In this document: piece after piece, positions 18,697-26,553 of the stretch
How positions within the stretch are numbered: the first letter of the stretch is position 1
Layout: each line of letters begins with the position of its first letter
Assembly (NCBI GenBank): GCA_041660525.1
Contig: JBAZWD010000005.1
Span: 100,511-164,510, forward strand
Reading direction: 5' to 3'
Length of the DNA stretch: 64,000 bases
Source of the DNA: JABCZS01 sp041660525
GTDB lineage: Bacteria > Pseudomonadota > Gammaproteobacteria > JABCZS01
Made by a program: the position numbers and the translations under genes
Notes under the pieces: model-generated
Databases searched by the model: none
Told to the model about the DNA's origin: nothing
What the model saw: only the letters and a program-made list of their open reading frames with translations

Positions 18697-19410
18697 TTAG
18701 GAATTCATTATGTTTTGCAAGGTTAACTCTACAAATTGCACTGGATGCAAACCATAAAATTTACTCCTGTCTTTTCCCATAATCGTAATTGCTCTGCTAT
18801 AACAACCAAACAAAACCGTATTAGATATTTTAGTTGCCCAATCCCAATTTAATGGCTTCCCTTCACCAGGAACACCACCTAATCCATCTCGACAAGTAAG
18901 TGATGCTAAATCACTATATGATGGTACTTGCCATGAAATAGTATTATATAAAATTATCATTTGATTTGAATTCATTGGCACAGGATAAGTAATGATCTTT
19001 TGGATGTAATAAACATCCTCAATTTTTATATCATTATCCAATACTATCCCAATCCAATTTTGACTTTTTTCCAGGGTATGGGCTTTAATAACAGCGGGCC
19101 CGTAAACAAGTTTTCCCCAAACATATTCTCCTAATGTAATTGATCCGCGAATTATTAATGACTGTGGAATACTCCTGTTCAATAAATCATGTGCGAATTT
19201 AATTATTTTATTAAGATCTTCCGCCGCATCTCCTAATCCGATGAATAATGTATCTGATACAAGCTGATATTTTTCAATTTCATAGTACCCTACAAGTTCT
19301 TCGATTAGTGCTACCCAAGATTCTATTTTTGAATTTGCTTTCTCTGGACTTAAATTTTTAATAATTTCACTGAAACCAAGCAAATCAACACACAGAAAAT
19401 AGCCTATCAT
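18697..19410 (-). CDS. Class III nucleotide-cyclase-like protein (Pycsar-type PycC resemblance)
   Basis: 237 residues. The pattern is that of the cyclase fold: FLCVDLLGFSEII with a metal-type Asp9, then LVSDTLFIGLG with Asp53 at the second metal position, then IIRGSITLGEYVW (Arg88-Gly89) and YGPAVIKAHTLEK. The same motifs occur in short Pycsar uridylate cyclases, which make cCMP or cUMP on phage infection. A typical Pycsar effector (cyclic-nucleotide-binding plus membrane or TIR domain) is not adjacent; the neighbour is an unknown 231-residue protein. Cyclase fold likely, product and defence role inferred. Confidence 0.65.
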   Translation of the reverse strand: MIGYFLCVDLLGFSEIIKNLSPEKANSKIESWVALIEELVGYYEIEKYQLVSDTLFIGLGDAAEDLNKIIKFAHDLLNRSIPQSLIIRGSITLGEYVWGKLVYGPAVIKAHTLEKSQNWIGIVLDNDIKIEDVYYIQKIITYPVPMNSNQMIILYNTISWQVPSYSDLASLTCRDGLGGVPGEGKPLNWDWATKISNTVLFGCYSRAITIMGKDRSKFYGLHPVQFVELTLQNIMNS

Positions 19411-19543
19411 AATTCTCCTAATTAACTTAAAATAATTTATCTATTCAATGGACTGTACTGTTGTATTTCCTGTGGCGTTGTTGCTGATGTTTTTTAACCG
19501 CTGCATTTTCCTTTCTTAAATGGTGCCTTTAGACTTATATACA

Positions 19544-20239
19544 TTAAAATGCTGAAATTATGCTCGGATAACACATATTGATAGCCTGAATTTCGATGTC
19601 TTTAAAAGACTTTTTATCGAATAAGTGGATTTTTTTTATAAATTCTCTATTGCTCAATCGTGCGATATAAGTTTCGGGTGAAAAATCATAGGTTGAGTTC
19701 AAAAGAATAACAAACCGATACTCTTTCTGGCACAAAAATTTCTCATCTTTATAAAAATATGTACAGTGGCGTGCATGTTCATTTTCCTGATCATTAATCT
19801 TTGATGGGTGCGGCTTGCTATAATCAACTGACCGATGTGATGTTCCACAAGTCCTTATCGAACCATAAAATTTATCATTAGTAATTAGGTCGATTATTTT
19901 TTTTATTTCATCTACATTGGATTCAATTGCTCCAACAATAGTATCATCACCAGGATCGTTAACGCACTGTGATTGTTTAAGTAAATCATGCTCTGGATGA
20001 GACCAACATGATATTAAGGCTCTTGTCCCATTCTCAAAAGTCAGGCCATCTTTGATAATTTTACTTTCATTATTGTCTCCTTTAAAACCACCAGATTCTA
20101 ACTCTTGATAATATCGCAAAGACCTCAATATAAAAGAAGGATGCACATCCGAATACTTTGGTAACGAATCTCTTTTTAATCCTAAAGAAGTTAGCAATCC
20201 ATTTTTATCTAAAAATCGTATTATTCTTTTTTCCGACAT
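19544..20239 (-). CDS. Hypothetical protein of island 2, 231 aa
   Basis: Unrecognised soluble protein. Notable stretches are SFILRSLRYYQELESGGF, ALISCWSHPEHDLL and CQKEYRFVILLN, the last suggesting a distant link with the DUF2971-type proteins common in defence islands, which I cannot verify. No signal peptide or membrane span. Lies between the metallophosphoesterase (73 bp upstream) and the cyclase-like gene (133 bp downstream), all on the minus strand; it could be the partner of the cyclase-like gene. Confidence 0.6.
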   Translation of the reverse strand: MSEKRIIRFLDKNGLLTSLGLKRDSLPKYSDVHPSFILRSLRYYQELESGGFKGDNNESKIIKDGLTFENGTRALISCWSHPEHDLLKQSQCVNDPGDDTIVGAIESNVDEIKKIIDLITNDKFYGSIRTCGTSHRSVDYSKPHPSKINDQENEHARHCTYFYKDEKFLCQKEYRFVILLNSTYDFSPETYIARLSNREFIKKIHLFDKKSFKDIEIQAINMCYPSIISAF

Positions 20240-20312
20240 AATTTCATCCCAAAAAAATGAAAATGCTATTTTACGTTTGATTGTTTAAAAATTAAATGTT
20301 CCAAAGATTATT

Positions 20313-21125
20313 TTATATAGATAACTTTATTATTTTTTGCACTGCTGGTTGAGAATATTCAGCATTACCTACTTCAACAATTAAATTATTTACCGGTTGA
20401 TATTTTGCTGCACTATGCGTATGGCCACATAATGCCAAAAAATTGATAGATGGATTTTTCTGCGCAGCTTCCAATAATACATCTCCCATAATTTTTGAAG
20501 AAAAATAAGGCAACCAATCATCGTCGCTGATTTTTTCTTGATGCATGCAAGCATCTTTAAATGGTGGCACATGGGTTAATACAATAATTTCTTTAGGATT
20601 TTGGTGTATTGCTTGCTCTAAATTTTTCTGCAGTCCAAGTGCGTCAGCGTCGGCTAGTTGCTGCATTTTTTCTAATAGCTGAAATTTACCCAGAATTCTC
20701 CCCTCAAATAAATCTGCAATCAGCCTACTGTCATTGAGCACAACTCTAGTGTTTTGATAATCGCCTAAGCGACCATCTGCCCATCCATCTTGACCAATCA
20801 AGTAGGTATTATCATTTAATTTCTGAATGCCTGCGGCCGGCAGCCAATGTAATTTATCGTGATCTTTAGTCAAAGTAGTCATTGCTTCGCGCACTTCATT
20901 CACTTGGCCTCGGTAATAGTCATGATTACCGAGCACAAAATAAATAGGCTTATTAATTTCTCTTTCCATTTCTAATAAAAGAGAAGCCAGACAATCTGCC
21001 TCGGCTATATCACCACTAATGAATACGCCACCGCAATTTGTATTAATAATTTCTTGATAAAATTTTTGACGATCATCATGTTCAATAAAATTGAGATGTA
21101 TATCAGTTATCCACGCATACTGCAT
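20313..21125 (-). CDS. Calcineurin-like metallophosphoesterase
   Basis: 270 residues with the full metal-binding set: DIH (Asp8, His10), GDIAEAD (Asp39), GNHD (Asn67-Asp69), THVPPF and GHTH (His235, His237). Family members hydrolyse phosphodiesters or phosphomonoesters of nucleotides, proteins or nucleic acids. The ATG follows the nucleotidyltransferase stop codon with no gap, and that gene overlaps the winged-helix gene, so the three form one tightly coupled unit. A role in removing or processing a modification made by the nucleotidyltransferase is an attractive inference. Confidence 0.88.
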   Translation of the reverse strand: MQYAWITDIHLNFIEHDDRQKFYQEIINTNCGGVFISGDIAEADCLASLLLEMEREINKPIYFVLGNHDYYRGQVNEVREAMTTLTKDHDKLHWLPAAGIQKLNDNTYLIGQDGWADGRLGDYQNTRVVLNDSRLIADLFEGRILGKFQLLEKMQQLADADALGLQKNLEQAIHQNPKEIIVLTHVPPFKDACMHQEKISDDDWLPYFSSKIMGDVLLEAAQKNPSINFLALCGHTHSAAKYQPVNNLIVEVGNAEYSQPAVQKIIKLSI

Positions 21126-21836
21126 TTATTTACCTATTATTTCTTTAATTCTTCTTTCTACCATTGTAATACGATCATTTGCATAATTACCATACTGCAC
21201 AAAATGCCCTGGAATTGCGCCCTTAAACGCTGAGCTACTATCCATTTCGATAAAAGCCTGAATCAAATAATTTCGCAAATCAGGAACCGCCTGATGAATT
21301 TCTTCCACTATTTCTACTCGGCCATCTAAAATGGACATGATATCTTCAAAATCATGACTTGCATAATAATCTGATTTCCCACGAGATTTGAAAGCTTCTA
21401 GTTTGGTTGCAAGAAAATGAGGGGCAGTGACTACCTTGATGCTTATATTGGGTGTTAAATTATAAATGACTGCCGCAGCAATAGCTTGTTTATACCAACG
21501 ATTACCAAATCCTAAAATATTTTCATCTGTAGGCATTACATCTAAAATAATATCATCATAAAACCAGCGACATATTACCTCTTCAGTTAAAGATTTTTTA
21601 AATCCTTTTTTTGTTAATTTACTTTCAAGCTGATGATATTGCCTTAATGAAATAACATCTACAATACAATCTACGTCTAATGTATATCGTACATCTGGGA
21701 ATAAAGGATCTGTGATTAATAAGCCTGTCGTACATCCGCCTATGAATACAAAATCATCACACATTTCTTCCAATTTAGTAGCCACAAACTCTAGCATTCT
21801 AATATTTGCTAGTTGTACTGATTGATTATTTTGCAT
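21126..21836 (-). CDS. AbiEii/MNT-like nucleotidyltransferase
   Basis: 236 residues. The polymerase-beta-type nucleotidyltransferase core is visible: FIGGCTTGLL (Gly33-Gly34) and YTLDVDCIVDV with the metal Asp54 and Asp56, and a later strand IILDVMPTD. Similar to AbiEii/AbiGii-type toxins that transfer nucleotides to tRNA or proteins. The start overlaps the winged-helix stop by 11 bp. Together with that regulator the pair has AbiE-like toxin-antitoxin logic, but a metallophosphoesterase follows, which AbiE systems lack. Confidence 0.8.
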   Translation of the reverse strand: MQNNQSVQLANIRMLEFVATKLEEMCDDFVFIGGCTTGLLITDPLFPDVRYTLDVDCIVDVISLRQYHQLESKLTKKGFKKSLTEEVICRWFYDDIILDVMPTDENILGFGNRWYKQAIAAAVIYNLTPNISIKVVTAPHFLATKLEAFKSRGKSDYYASHDFEDIMSILDGRVEIVEEIHQAVPDLRNYLIQAFIEMDSSSAFKGAIPGHFVQYGNYANDRITMVERRIKEIIGK

Positions 21837-22353
21837 GTTGTAATTTTTCCTTTAAAAGCGCTATCGCTAAATTACGCTCACGTGGGCGCCCTGAGCGTAT
21901 CGCATCAATTAATACCAAGAATTCATAAAAAGATTGATCAGGGTTTTCATGTAGCGCTTTGGGAATTGTATGATAAAGCGGCTCTAAGGCAACGCCTTTT
22001 TTTTCTCCAAAAGCATCAGGCCAAACAGGAATAGGATCATTCCCTATTGCAATTTTTTCATGAAATATAGGCGCCGCGATAGAAGTTGGCATGCCGCGCG
22101 TATACTCACCCAATTTTGCAGGAAAAAGGAATTTAATACTGCTGATTAAGAATTCTTCAGCAGCATTTATATTCGGGGAAAATGCGCCATCTTCATTCTT
22201 TCTTAGCAACCCTGCTTCATTCAACCGCTTTATGCCGCCGTTAATTTCAGCCAAACTAATAGACAACACCCTAGATAGCTGTCGTTGAGACCACTCTATG
22301 TTTGGGTTAGCTAATATTTTTATTAAGACAACACAATCTTGTGGCTTCAGCAT
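21826..22353 (-). CDS. Winged-helix regulator / putative antitoxin of the nucleotidyltransferase operon
   Basis: 175 residues from ATG 22353 (MLKPQDCVVLIKIL), chosen because AAAAGG lies 5 bp before it; an in-frame ATG at 22446 would place an upstream palindrome inside the gene. The N-terminal 65 residues are a winged helix-turn-helix: WSQRQLSRVLSISLAEINGGIKRL. The rest, ending in RSGRPRERNLAIALLKEKL, is less familiar. Likely binds the palindrome at 22398-22421 and represses the operon; it may also neutralise the nucleotidyltransferase. Confidence 0.78.
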   Translation of the reverse strand: MLKPQDCVVLIKILANPNIEWSQRQLSRVLSISLAEINGGIKRLNEAGLLRKNEDGAFSPNINAAEEFLISSIKFLFPAKLGEYTRGMPTSIAAPIFHEKIAIGNDPIPVWPDAFGEKKGVALEPLYHTIPKALHENPDQSFYEFLVLIDAIRSGRPRERNLAIALLKEKLQHAK

Positions 22354-22397
22354 AGCAACCTTTTCAATGAATTTTATAAAAGAAAGTATAGCATGCA

Positions 22398-22421
22398 GTT
22401 CGCTGTTCGCGAACAGCGAAC
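22398..22421. promoter_or_regulatory. Palindromic operator of the winged-helix operon
   Basis: Perfect palindrome GTTCGCTGTTCG/CGAACAGCGAAC, 12-nt arms with no spacer, 45 bp upstream of the chosen start at 22353. Related to the palindrome at 17978-18010. Confidence 0.65.
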
Positions 22422-22448
22422 GGTTAAAAAATTGTTCACCCCACATTT

Positions 22449-22473
22449 TGGGGTAACACTGGGGTAACCAAAT
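22449..22473. repeat. Tandem GGGGTAAC repeat near the intact tRNA-Ala
   Basis: TGGGGTAACAC directly followed by TGGGGTAACC and AAAT. Differs from the element at 18381-18405 at only four of 25 positions. Lies 145 bp from the tRNA 3' end. Candidate integrase arm site at the right end of island 2. Confidence 0.5.
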
Positions 22474-22617
22474 GCTTAAGCTTACACCCTCACTGCTAAT
22501 TTTTTAATGAACACGAGTAAAAGACAATAACCTACAAGCTGATTTGTAACAACATGATTTGTAAGATTTTTTATTGATTTTTAAATGTAAATAGATGAAA
22601 ATAAACATGAACAGAAC

Positions 22618-22690
22618 TGGAGCCAGGCGGGATCGAACCGCCAACCTCCTGCGTGCAAGGCAGGCGCTCTCCCAGTTGAGCTATGGCCCC
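22618..22690 (-). tRNA. tRNA-Ala(UGC), attachment site of the islands
   Basis: Folds as a full cloverleaf: acceptor GGGGCCA/TGGCTCC with the Ala-specific G3:U70 pair, anticodon loop CTTGCAC with anticodon TGC. CCA is not encoded. The last 46 bases are repeated at 14869 and 18112. tRNA-Ile lies 29 bp upstream. Confidence 0.97.
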
Positions 22691-22719
22691 ATAAATTGAT
22701 TATGAGAAAAAATATATCC

Positions 22720-22793
<74 letters not shown>

Positions 22794-22845
22794 GTGGAGA
22801 AACTATTCTACCTCGCAATAATTTCTTGTCAACATTTATAATGGG

Positions 22846-23172
22846 TTAATGAAGCAAATCCACTAAAATGGGTTGTAAAACTTCTTTATTATCAATTAAG
22901 GCATAGGACAATATGAAAATCTCGTCCCCTATTTCGCCTTTACGGGCCGCTGGGCCGTTTAGGGCGAAAGTTTTACTACCGCGCTCGCCTTTTATCACAT
23001 AAGTCTCCAAGCGCTCACCGTTGTTTAAATTAACGATATGGACCTTTTCATTTTCCCGCAAACTGGCTTTATCCATGATATCTTCATCGATGGTAATACT
23101 GCCTACATAGCGCAAACTTTTATCGGTAATCGTGGCATAAGAAATTTTTGACTTTAATACATTAATAAACAT
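22846..23172 (-). CDS. panD: Aspartate 1-decarboxylase proenzyme
   Basis: 108 residues; makes beta-alanine for pantothenate. The self-cleavage site YVGS places Gly24-Ser25 as in characterised enzymes, with Ser25 giving the pyruvoyl group. ALNGPAAR and GDEIFILSYA are also conserved. Its start overlaps the panC end by 11 bp. Last gene of panG-panB-panC-panD. Confidence 0.96.
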   Translation of the reverse strand: MFINVLKSKISYATITDKSLRYVGSITIDEDIMDKASLRENEKVHIVNLNNGERLETYVIKGERGSKTFALNGPAARKGEIGDEIFILSYALIDNKEVLQPILVDLLH

Positions 23173-23920
23173 TATCTAACAACCTCACATTTTTAAATTT
23201 AACTGCAGCTAAACGACGATTAAATTGCTCTTCTACGTAGTCAATCTCAAAACCTTGAGCAATTAATTCTTGTTTGATTTGATCTATCGATTTTTTTTGT
23301 TGTAAAATTTGTGAAAACTTTGCGGCTAATTGTAAATCTTCTGGCGATAAGCGGCTATTGCGTGAGCTTAAAGGTAAACCTTCTTTCATTCTAACAATTG
23401 GACAAGCTATAATTTCTGTCTCAATAAAAAAAGCGTTTACTAAACCTTTTATTAATAAAAATTGCTGAAAATCTTTTTCACCAAAATAAGCGTGTGTTGC
23501 TTTGATTATTTGTAATAATTTTAATACGACCGTTAACATGCCATTAAAATGTCCAGGGCGAATCACGCCTTCTAGAATTTGACTGATATTATTTTCTTGT
23601 ACTTGATAATGGTAATCATCAGGGTACATAAGCTCTACGCTTGGAATAAATACGACGTCTATTTTTAATCTTTCTGCCATAGCAAGATCTGCAGCTTCGG
23701 TGCGTGGGTAATGAGCGAGATCATTTTTATCATTAAATTGCGTGGGATTAACGAAAATACTGAGCACGTTGATTTCATTTTCTTGTTTTGATCGCTCTAA
23801 TAAACTTTGATGTCCTGCATGTAAATTGCCCATGGTCGATACAAAACCTATGGTTTTATTTGCATAAGCATTATTTCTTAATTCACGCCAAGCGTTTAAA
23901 TCACGGATAATATGTGTCAT
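23162..23920 (-). CDS. panC: Pantothenate synthetase
   Basis: 252 residues; joins pantoate and beta-alanine with ATP. Typical motifs: VSTMGNLHAGHQSLL (HIGH-type), FVNPTQFN, GHFNGMLTVVLKL, FGEKDFQQ and LPLSSRNSRL, the KMSKS counterpart. Shorter at the C-terminus than the ~280-residue norm but with all catalytic blocks. Separated from panB by 2 bp. Confidence 0.96.
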   Translation of the reverse strand: MTHIIRDLNAWRELRNNAYANKTIGFVSTMGNLHAGHQSLLERSKQENEINVLSIFVNPTQFNDKNDLAHYPRTEAADLAMAERLKIDVVFIPSVELMYPDDYHYQVQENNISQILEGVIRPGHFNGMLTVVLKLLQIIKATHAYFGEKDFQQFLLIKGLVNAFFIETEIIACPIVRMKEGLPLSSRNSRLSPEDLQLAAKFSQILQQKKSIDQIKQELIAQGFEIDYVEEQFNRRLAAVKFKNVRLLDNVY

Positions 23921-23922
23921 GA

Positions 23923-24708
23923 TTAATAACTATGCTCTTTTGTGGGGAATTCTCCCGATTTTACTTCAGCAACAAACGTATTCAATGCTTGATTAAATAA
24001 CGCTGCGCCATCCAAATAAGTTTTTAAAAACTTTGGTTTTAAGTGTGTTTGTAACCCTAAGAGATCATGCATCACTAATACTTGGCCATCTGTATGCGCG
24101 CCTGCGCCTATACCGATAGTGGGAATAGAAATAGTTTCTGTTATCTTGTTCGCAACTGCCTCAGAAATGCATTCTAGAACCACTGCAAAACAACCTAATT
24201 TTTCCAGAGTTTTTGCTTGATTTAACAATTGATCTGCTGCATCATTTTCCCGGCCTTGTATTTTATAACCGCCTAATTGATGCAACATTTGCGGCGTTAA
24301 ACCTAAATGTCCCATGACAGGAACGCCGGATTGTACTAAATGTTGAATACTGTCTTCGTGCCCTTCTACGCCTTCAATTTTAATTGCATGTGCGCCCGCT
24401 TGCATCAAAGCTTGTGCATTGCGCATAGTTGTGGATTGATCGATGCAATAAGAAAGAAATGGCATATCAGCAACAAGTAGTTGTTTGGGTTTTGCCATAG
24501 CAACCGCCCTTGTGTGTGCAATCATCATGTTCATGTCTGCGGAAATGGTGTTTTCAAATCCGTGCATAATCATGGCGCCAGAATCACCGACCAAAATACA
24601 ATCTACATTAGTATTTTTTAAAATATTGGCCATGCAATAATCATAACAAGTCACCATAGTAATCTTCTGTTTGTCTTGTTTCATTTTTTTTAATTTTAAA
24701 ATATTCAT
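23923..24708 (-). CDS. panB: 3-methyl-2-oxobutanoate hydroxymethyltransferase
   Basis: 261 residues; forms ketopantoate from ketoisovalerate and methylene-tetrahydrofolate. Motifs: MVTCYDYCMANIL, DCILVGDSGAMIMHG, ADMPFLSY, AIKIEG, GHLGLTPQ and GIGAGAHTDGQVLVMHDLLG. The start overlaps the panG-like stop by 4 bp, showing translational coupling. Confidence 0.97.
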   Translation of the reverse strand: MNILKLKKMKQDKQKITMVTCYDYCMANILKNTNVDCILVGDSGAMIMHGFENTISADMNMMIAHTRAVAMAKPKQLLVADMPFLSYCIDQSTTMRNAQALMQAGAHAIKIEGVEGHEDSIQHLVQSGVPVMGHLGLTPQMLHQLGGYKIQGRENDAADQLLNQAKTLEKLGCFAVVLECISEAVANKITETISIPTIGIGAGAHTDGQVLVMHDLLGLQTHLKPKFLKTYLDGAALFNQALNTFVAEVKSGEFPTKEHSY

Positions 24709-25415
24709 TTTCTCTCCTGTTGATAAGCGTTCACAAAAGCTTGATAAACTTCTTGATAAGCATCGTTTTCTAAAGCTTGTAAATTACGTTGTATGGTTTG
24801 TTGATCATCACGCGCAAGCGGGCCTGTTAATGCAGATTGTGGATTGTGAATTAAATTAGCCATGACTTGTTTCAATATCGGCTGCGCGGCGACTGACGGA
24901 ATTTGCCATTGCTGCTCCAATGTTGTAAATAATTTTTGCCATAATAAACAAGTGAAGTTGCTGCTTAATACGCACAAACTGTGATAAAAATTTTTATCTT
25001 TTGTAGGAATAGCAGCATGCGCATTAGGCACGCCTGGTAATAAACTAGAAAATTCTGGCCCTTCTTGTTCAATCACAAACCAAATGCTTTGGTAAATATC
25101 GTGTGTATAAACGCTGGGCGTAAAACTCATCAAAGGGTGGGCCATATGCGCAAGCGTCGTATTTAAACTTCCAGAAAAATGCACCAGTGTTTTATCTGTA
25201 CCAGCTAAATGCGTGCAAATAAAATCATCAATTGCATTATCTGAGATTAAAATTAAAACATGCGTAGACTTTGAAATAAGATCAGGCAATTGCGAAATAT
25301 CATGGGAGCGTCGCGCCCATGTATGATAGGAAAGACTTAAAAAGTCAAAATAACAAGCCATATGCCGCGCCATGCGGCCATCGCCAATAATCAAATAATA
25401 CGGTACCTGTCTCAT
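24705..25415 (-). CDS. panG: PanG-like ketopantoate reductase (Rossmann/DUF2520-type)
   Basis: 236 residues beginning with a Rossmann nucleotide-binding motif YYLIIGDGRMARHM. The overall pattern (ILISDNAIDDFI, LVHFSGSLNT, HPLMSFTP) is that of the Rossmann-plus-DUF2520 family rather than of classic PanE. In Francisella a protein of this kind, PanG, is an alternative ketopantoate reductase. Being first gene of an overlapping pan operon that lacks panE makes the same role likely: NADPH reduction of ketopantoate to pantoate. The symbol rests on this context. Confidence 0.78.
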   Translation of the reverse strand: MRQVPYYLIIGDGRMARHMACYFDFLSLSYHTWARRSHDISQLPDLISKSTHVLILISDNAIDDFICTHLAGTDKTLVHFSGSLNTTLAHMAHPLMSFTPSVYTHDIYQSIWFVIEQEGPEFSSLLPGVPNAHAAIPTKDKNFYHSLCVLSSNFTCLLWQKLFTTLEQQWQIPSVAAQPILKQVMANLIHNPQSALTGPLARDDQQTIQRNLQALENDAYQEVYQAFVNAYQQERK

Positions 25416-25566
25416 GGATCAAGTCCTTTATAAAATTAGTTTAATGCTGGTTAAGCATAATCCTTTTATGCCCAAGATGCTAGCTTATTCCGCATTAAGG
25501 GCAAATAACTGATTCGATTCATTTCAATTGTTGGGCATAAAGCCTAGTAGAAGCTGCTATTAAAAG

Positions 25567-26493
25567 TTAACCTTTTTTATATCGTTTATTTTGCTTATCA
25601 TTTGTTGCATTTGTTGCATTTGTTGCATTTTTTGAGCCATTTTGATAAAGATTAAGCAAGCCTTTGGCTGCTGACTTATCTGACTTATCTAAATTTTTTA
25701 AATCTTCTAAAATCTTAACTTCTTGCTCAACCGCTAGTTTAGCAACTCTCTTGATATCATCCTTTGTAGGATCTTTATATAATTGATATTCAGTCAATCG
25801 CTTCTCTAAATTCCAATCAACTGGATCGTTAATTTTGTTAAGAGCTGCTACAAATCGCTCTTTGCATACACAAAAGAATTTATAATATTTAATTTTATAA
25901 ATTTCAATTAATTTTTCAGATTCAAGACTGAGTTCTGGATTGTTTTTTAGCTGATTGCCATAGTATTTTCTTGCATTATAGAATCTATTTAGAAGAAACA
26001 ATTTCTCGATATTTTCTGTTGATCGTATGTATTCTGTAAGATACGTTTTTAAACTTTGTGGTGAATAGTTGCTATGTTGATCTGCTTTAAAATTTAACAT
26101 ACATCCTTCATAAAAATTTTGCTTTACTTTTTGCAATATTTTCCTTGCGTCAGGTTCGATGGGTTCGATTTTTATTTGTGTTTTCTCATAAATTTTTTCA
26201 AACATGGCGTTGTCATTTATTTCTACCGCATGGTTAGCCGCAATGTAAGGAAGTGCTCCTTTGCGCAAGAGAATACGGATGACATTATCAGAATAACCAG
26301 ATTCGATGGCATGATATAATGCATTTTTATTGTAATAGCAGTAGGTGTTCAACTCGCTCTGTTTTTCAAATAACTCTTTGGTCATCTGTACAGTGTGCGG
26401 GTCGTTATCAGGATAATACTCTAGGGCTTTTAAGATTTCTTCTTCAGAGCTCTTCTGTGGTTTACTGAGTAATTCAAGCAAATCGGTGTACAT
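25567..26493 (-). CDS. Ankyrin-like hypothetical protein, paralogue of the 2.9-kb gene
   Basis: 308 residues. Residues 1-110 contain degenerate ankyrin-like helices (NALYHAIESGYSDNVIRILLRKG). It shares its architecture with the 482-residue protein at 2870-4318: the same N-terminal block and a similar helical C-terminal part ending in a TKDD/TKDN-type element. The C-terminus has the repeat ATNATNATN, encoded by three 9-bp units, and a basic end (KQNKRYKKG). Unknown function; a lineage-specific, possibly secreted family. Confidence 0.75.
   Translation of the reverse strand: MYTDLLELLSKPQKSSEEEILKALEYYPDNDPHTVQMTKELFEKQSELNTYCYYNKNALYHAIESGYSDNVIRILLRKGALPYIAANHAVEINDNAMFEKIYEKTQIKIEPIEPDARKILQKVKQNFYEGCMLNFKADQHSNYSPQSLKTYLTEYIRSTENIEKLFLLNRFYNARKYYGNQLKNNPELSLESEKLIEIYKIKYYKFFCVCKERFVAALNKINDPVDWNLEKRLTEYQLYKDPTKDDIKRVAKLAVEQEVKILEDLKNLDKSDKSAAKGLLNLYQNGSKNATNATNATNDKQNKRYKKG
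25600..25626. repeat. 9-bp tandem repeat, three units, inside the 308-aa gene
   Basis: ATTTGTTGC repeated three times on the plus strand, coding for Ala-Thr-Asn units on the minus strand. In phase with the reading frame, so copy number could change without a frameshift. Confidence 0.85.
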
Positions 26494-26518
26494 AAGTCCC
26501 CCCTATTAAAAAATTGCT

Positions 26519-26531
26519 AGTTTACCAACTT
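26519..26531 (-). promoter_or_regulatory. Motif shared with the promoter region of the paralogue at 2.9 kb
   Basis: Minus strand AAGTTGGTAAACT, 25 bp upstream of the 308-residue gene; 12 of 13 bases match the element at 4329-4341. Function unknown. Confidence 0.4.
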
Positions 26532-26553
26532 TTTATATAGAAATCAAACTTTT

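Noticed and set aside
25600..25626. Short tandem repeat as a CRISPR-like array
   Set aside because: Nine-base units without spacers, inside a coding frame; no array with spaced repeats is present anywhere in the window.
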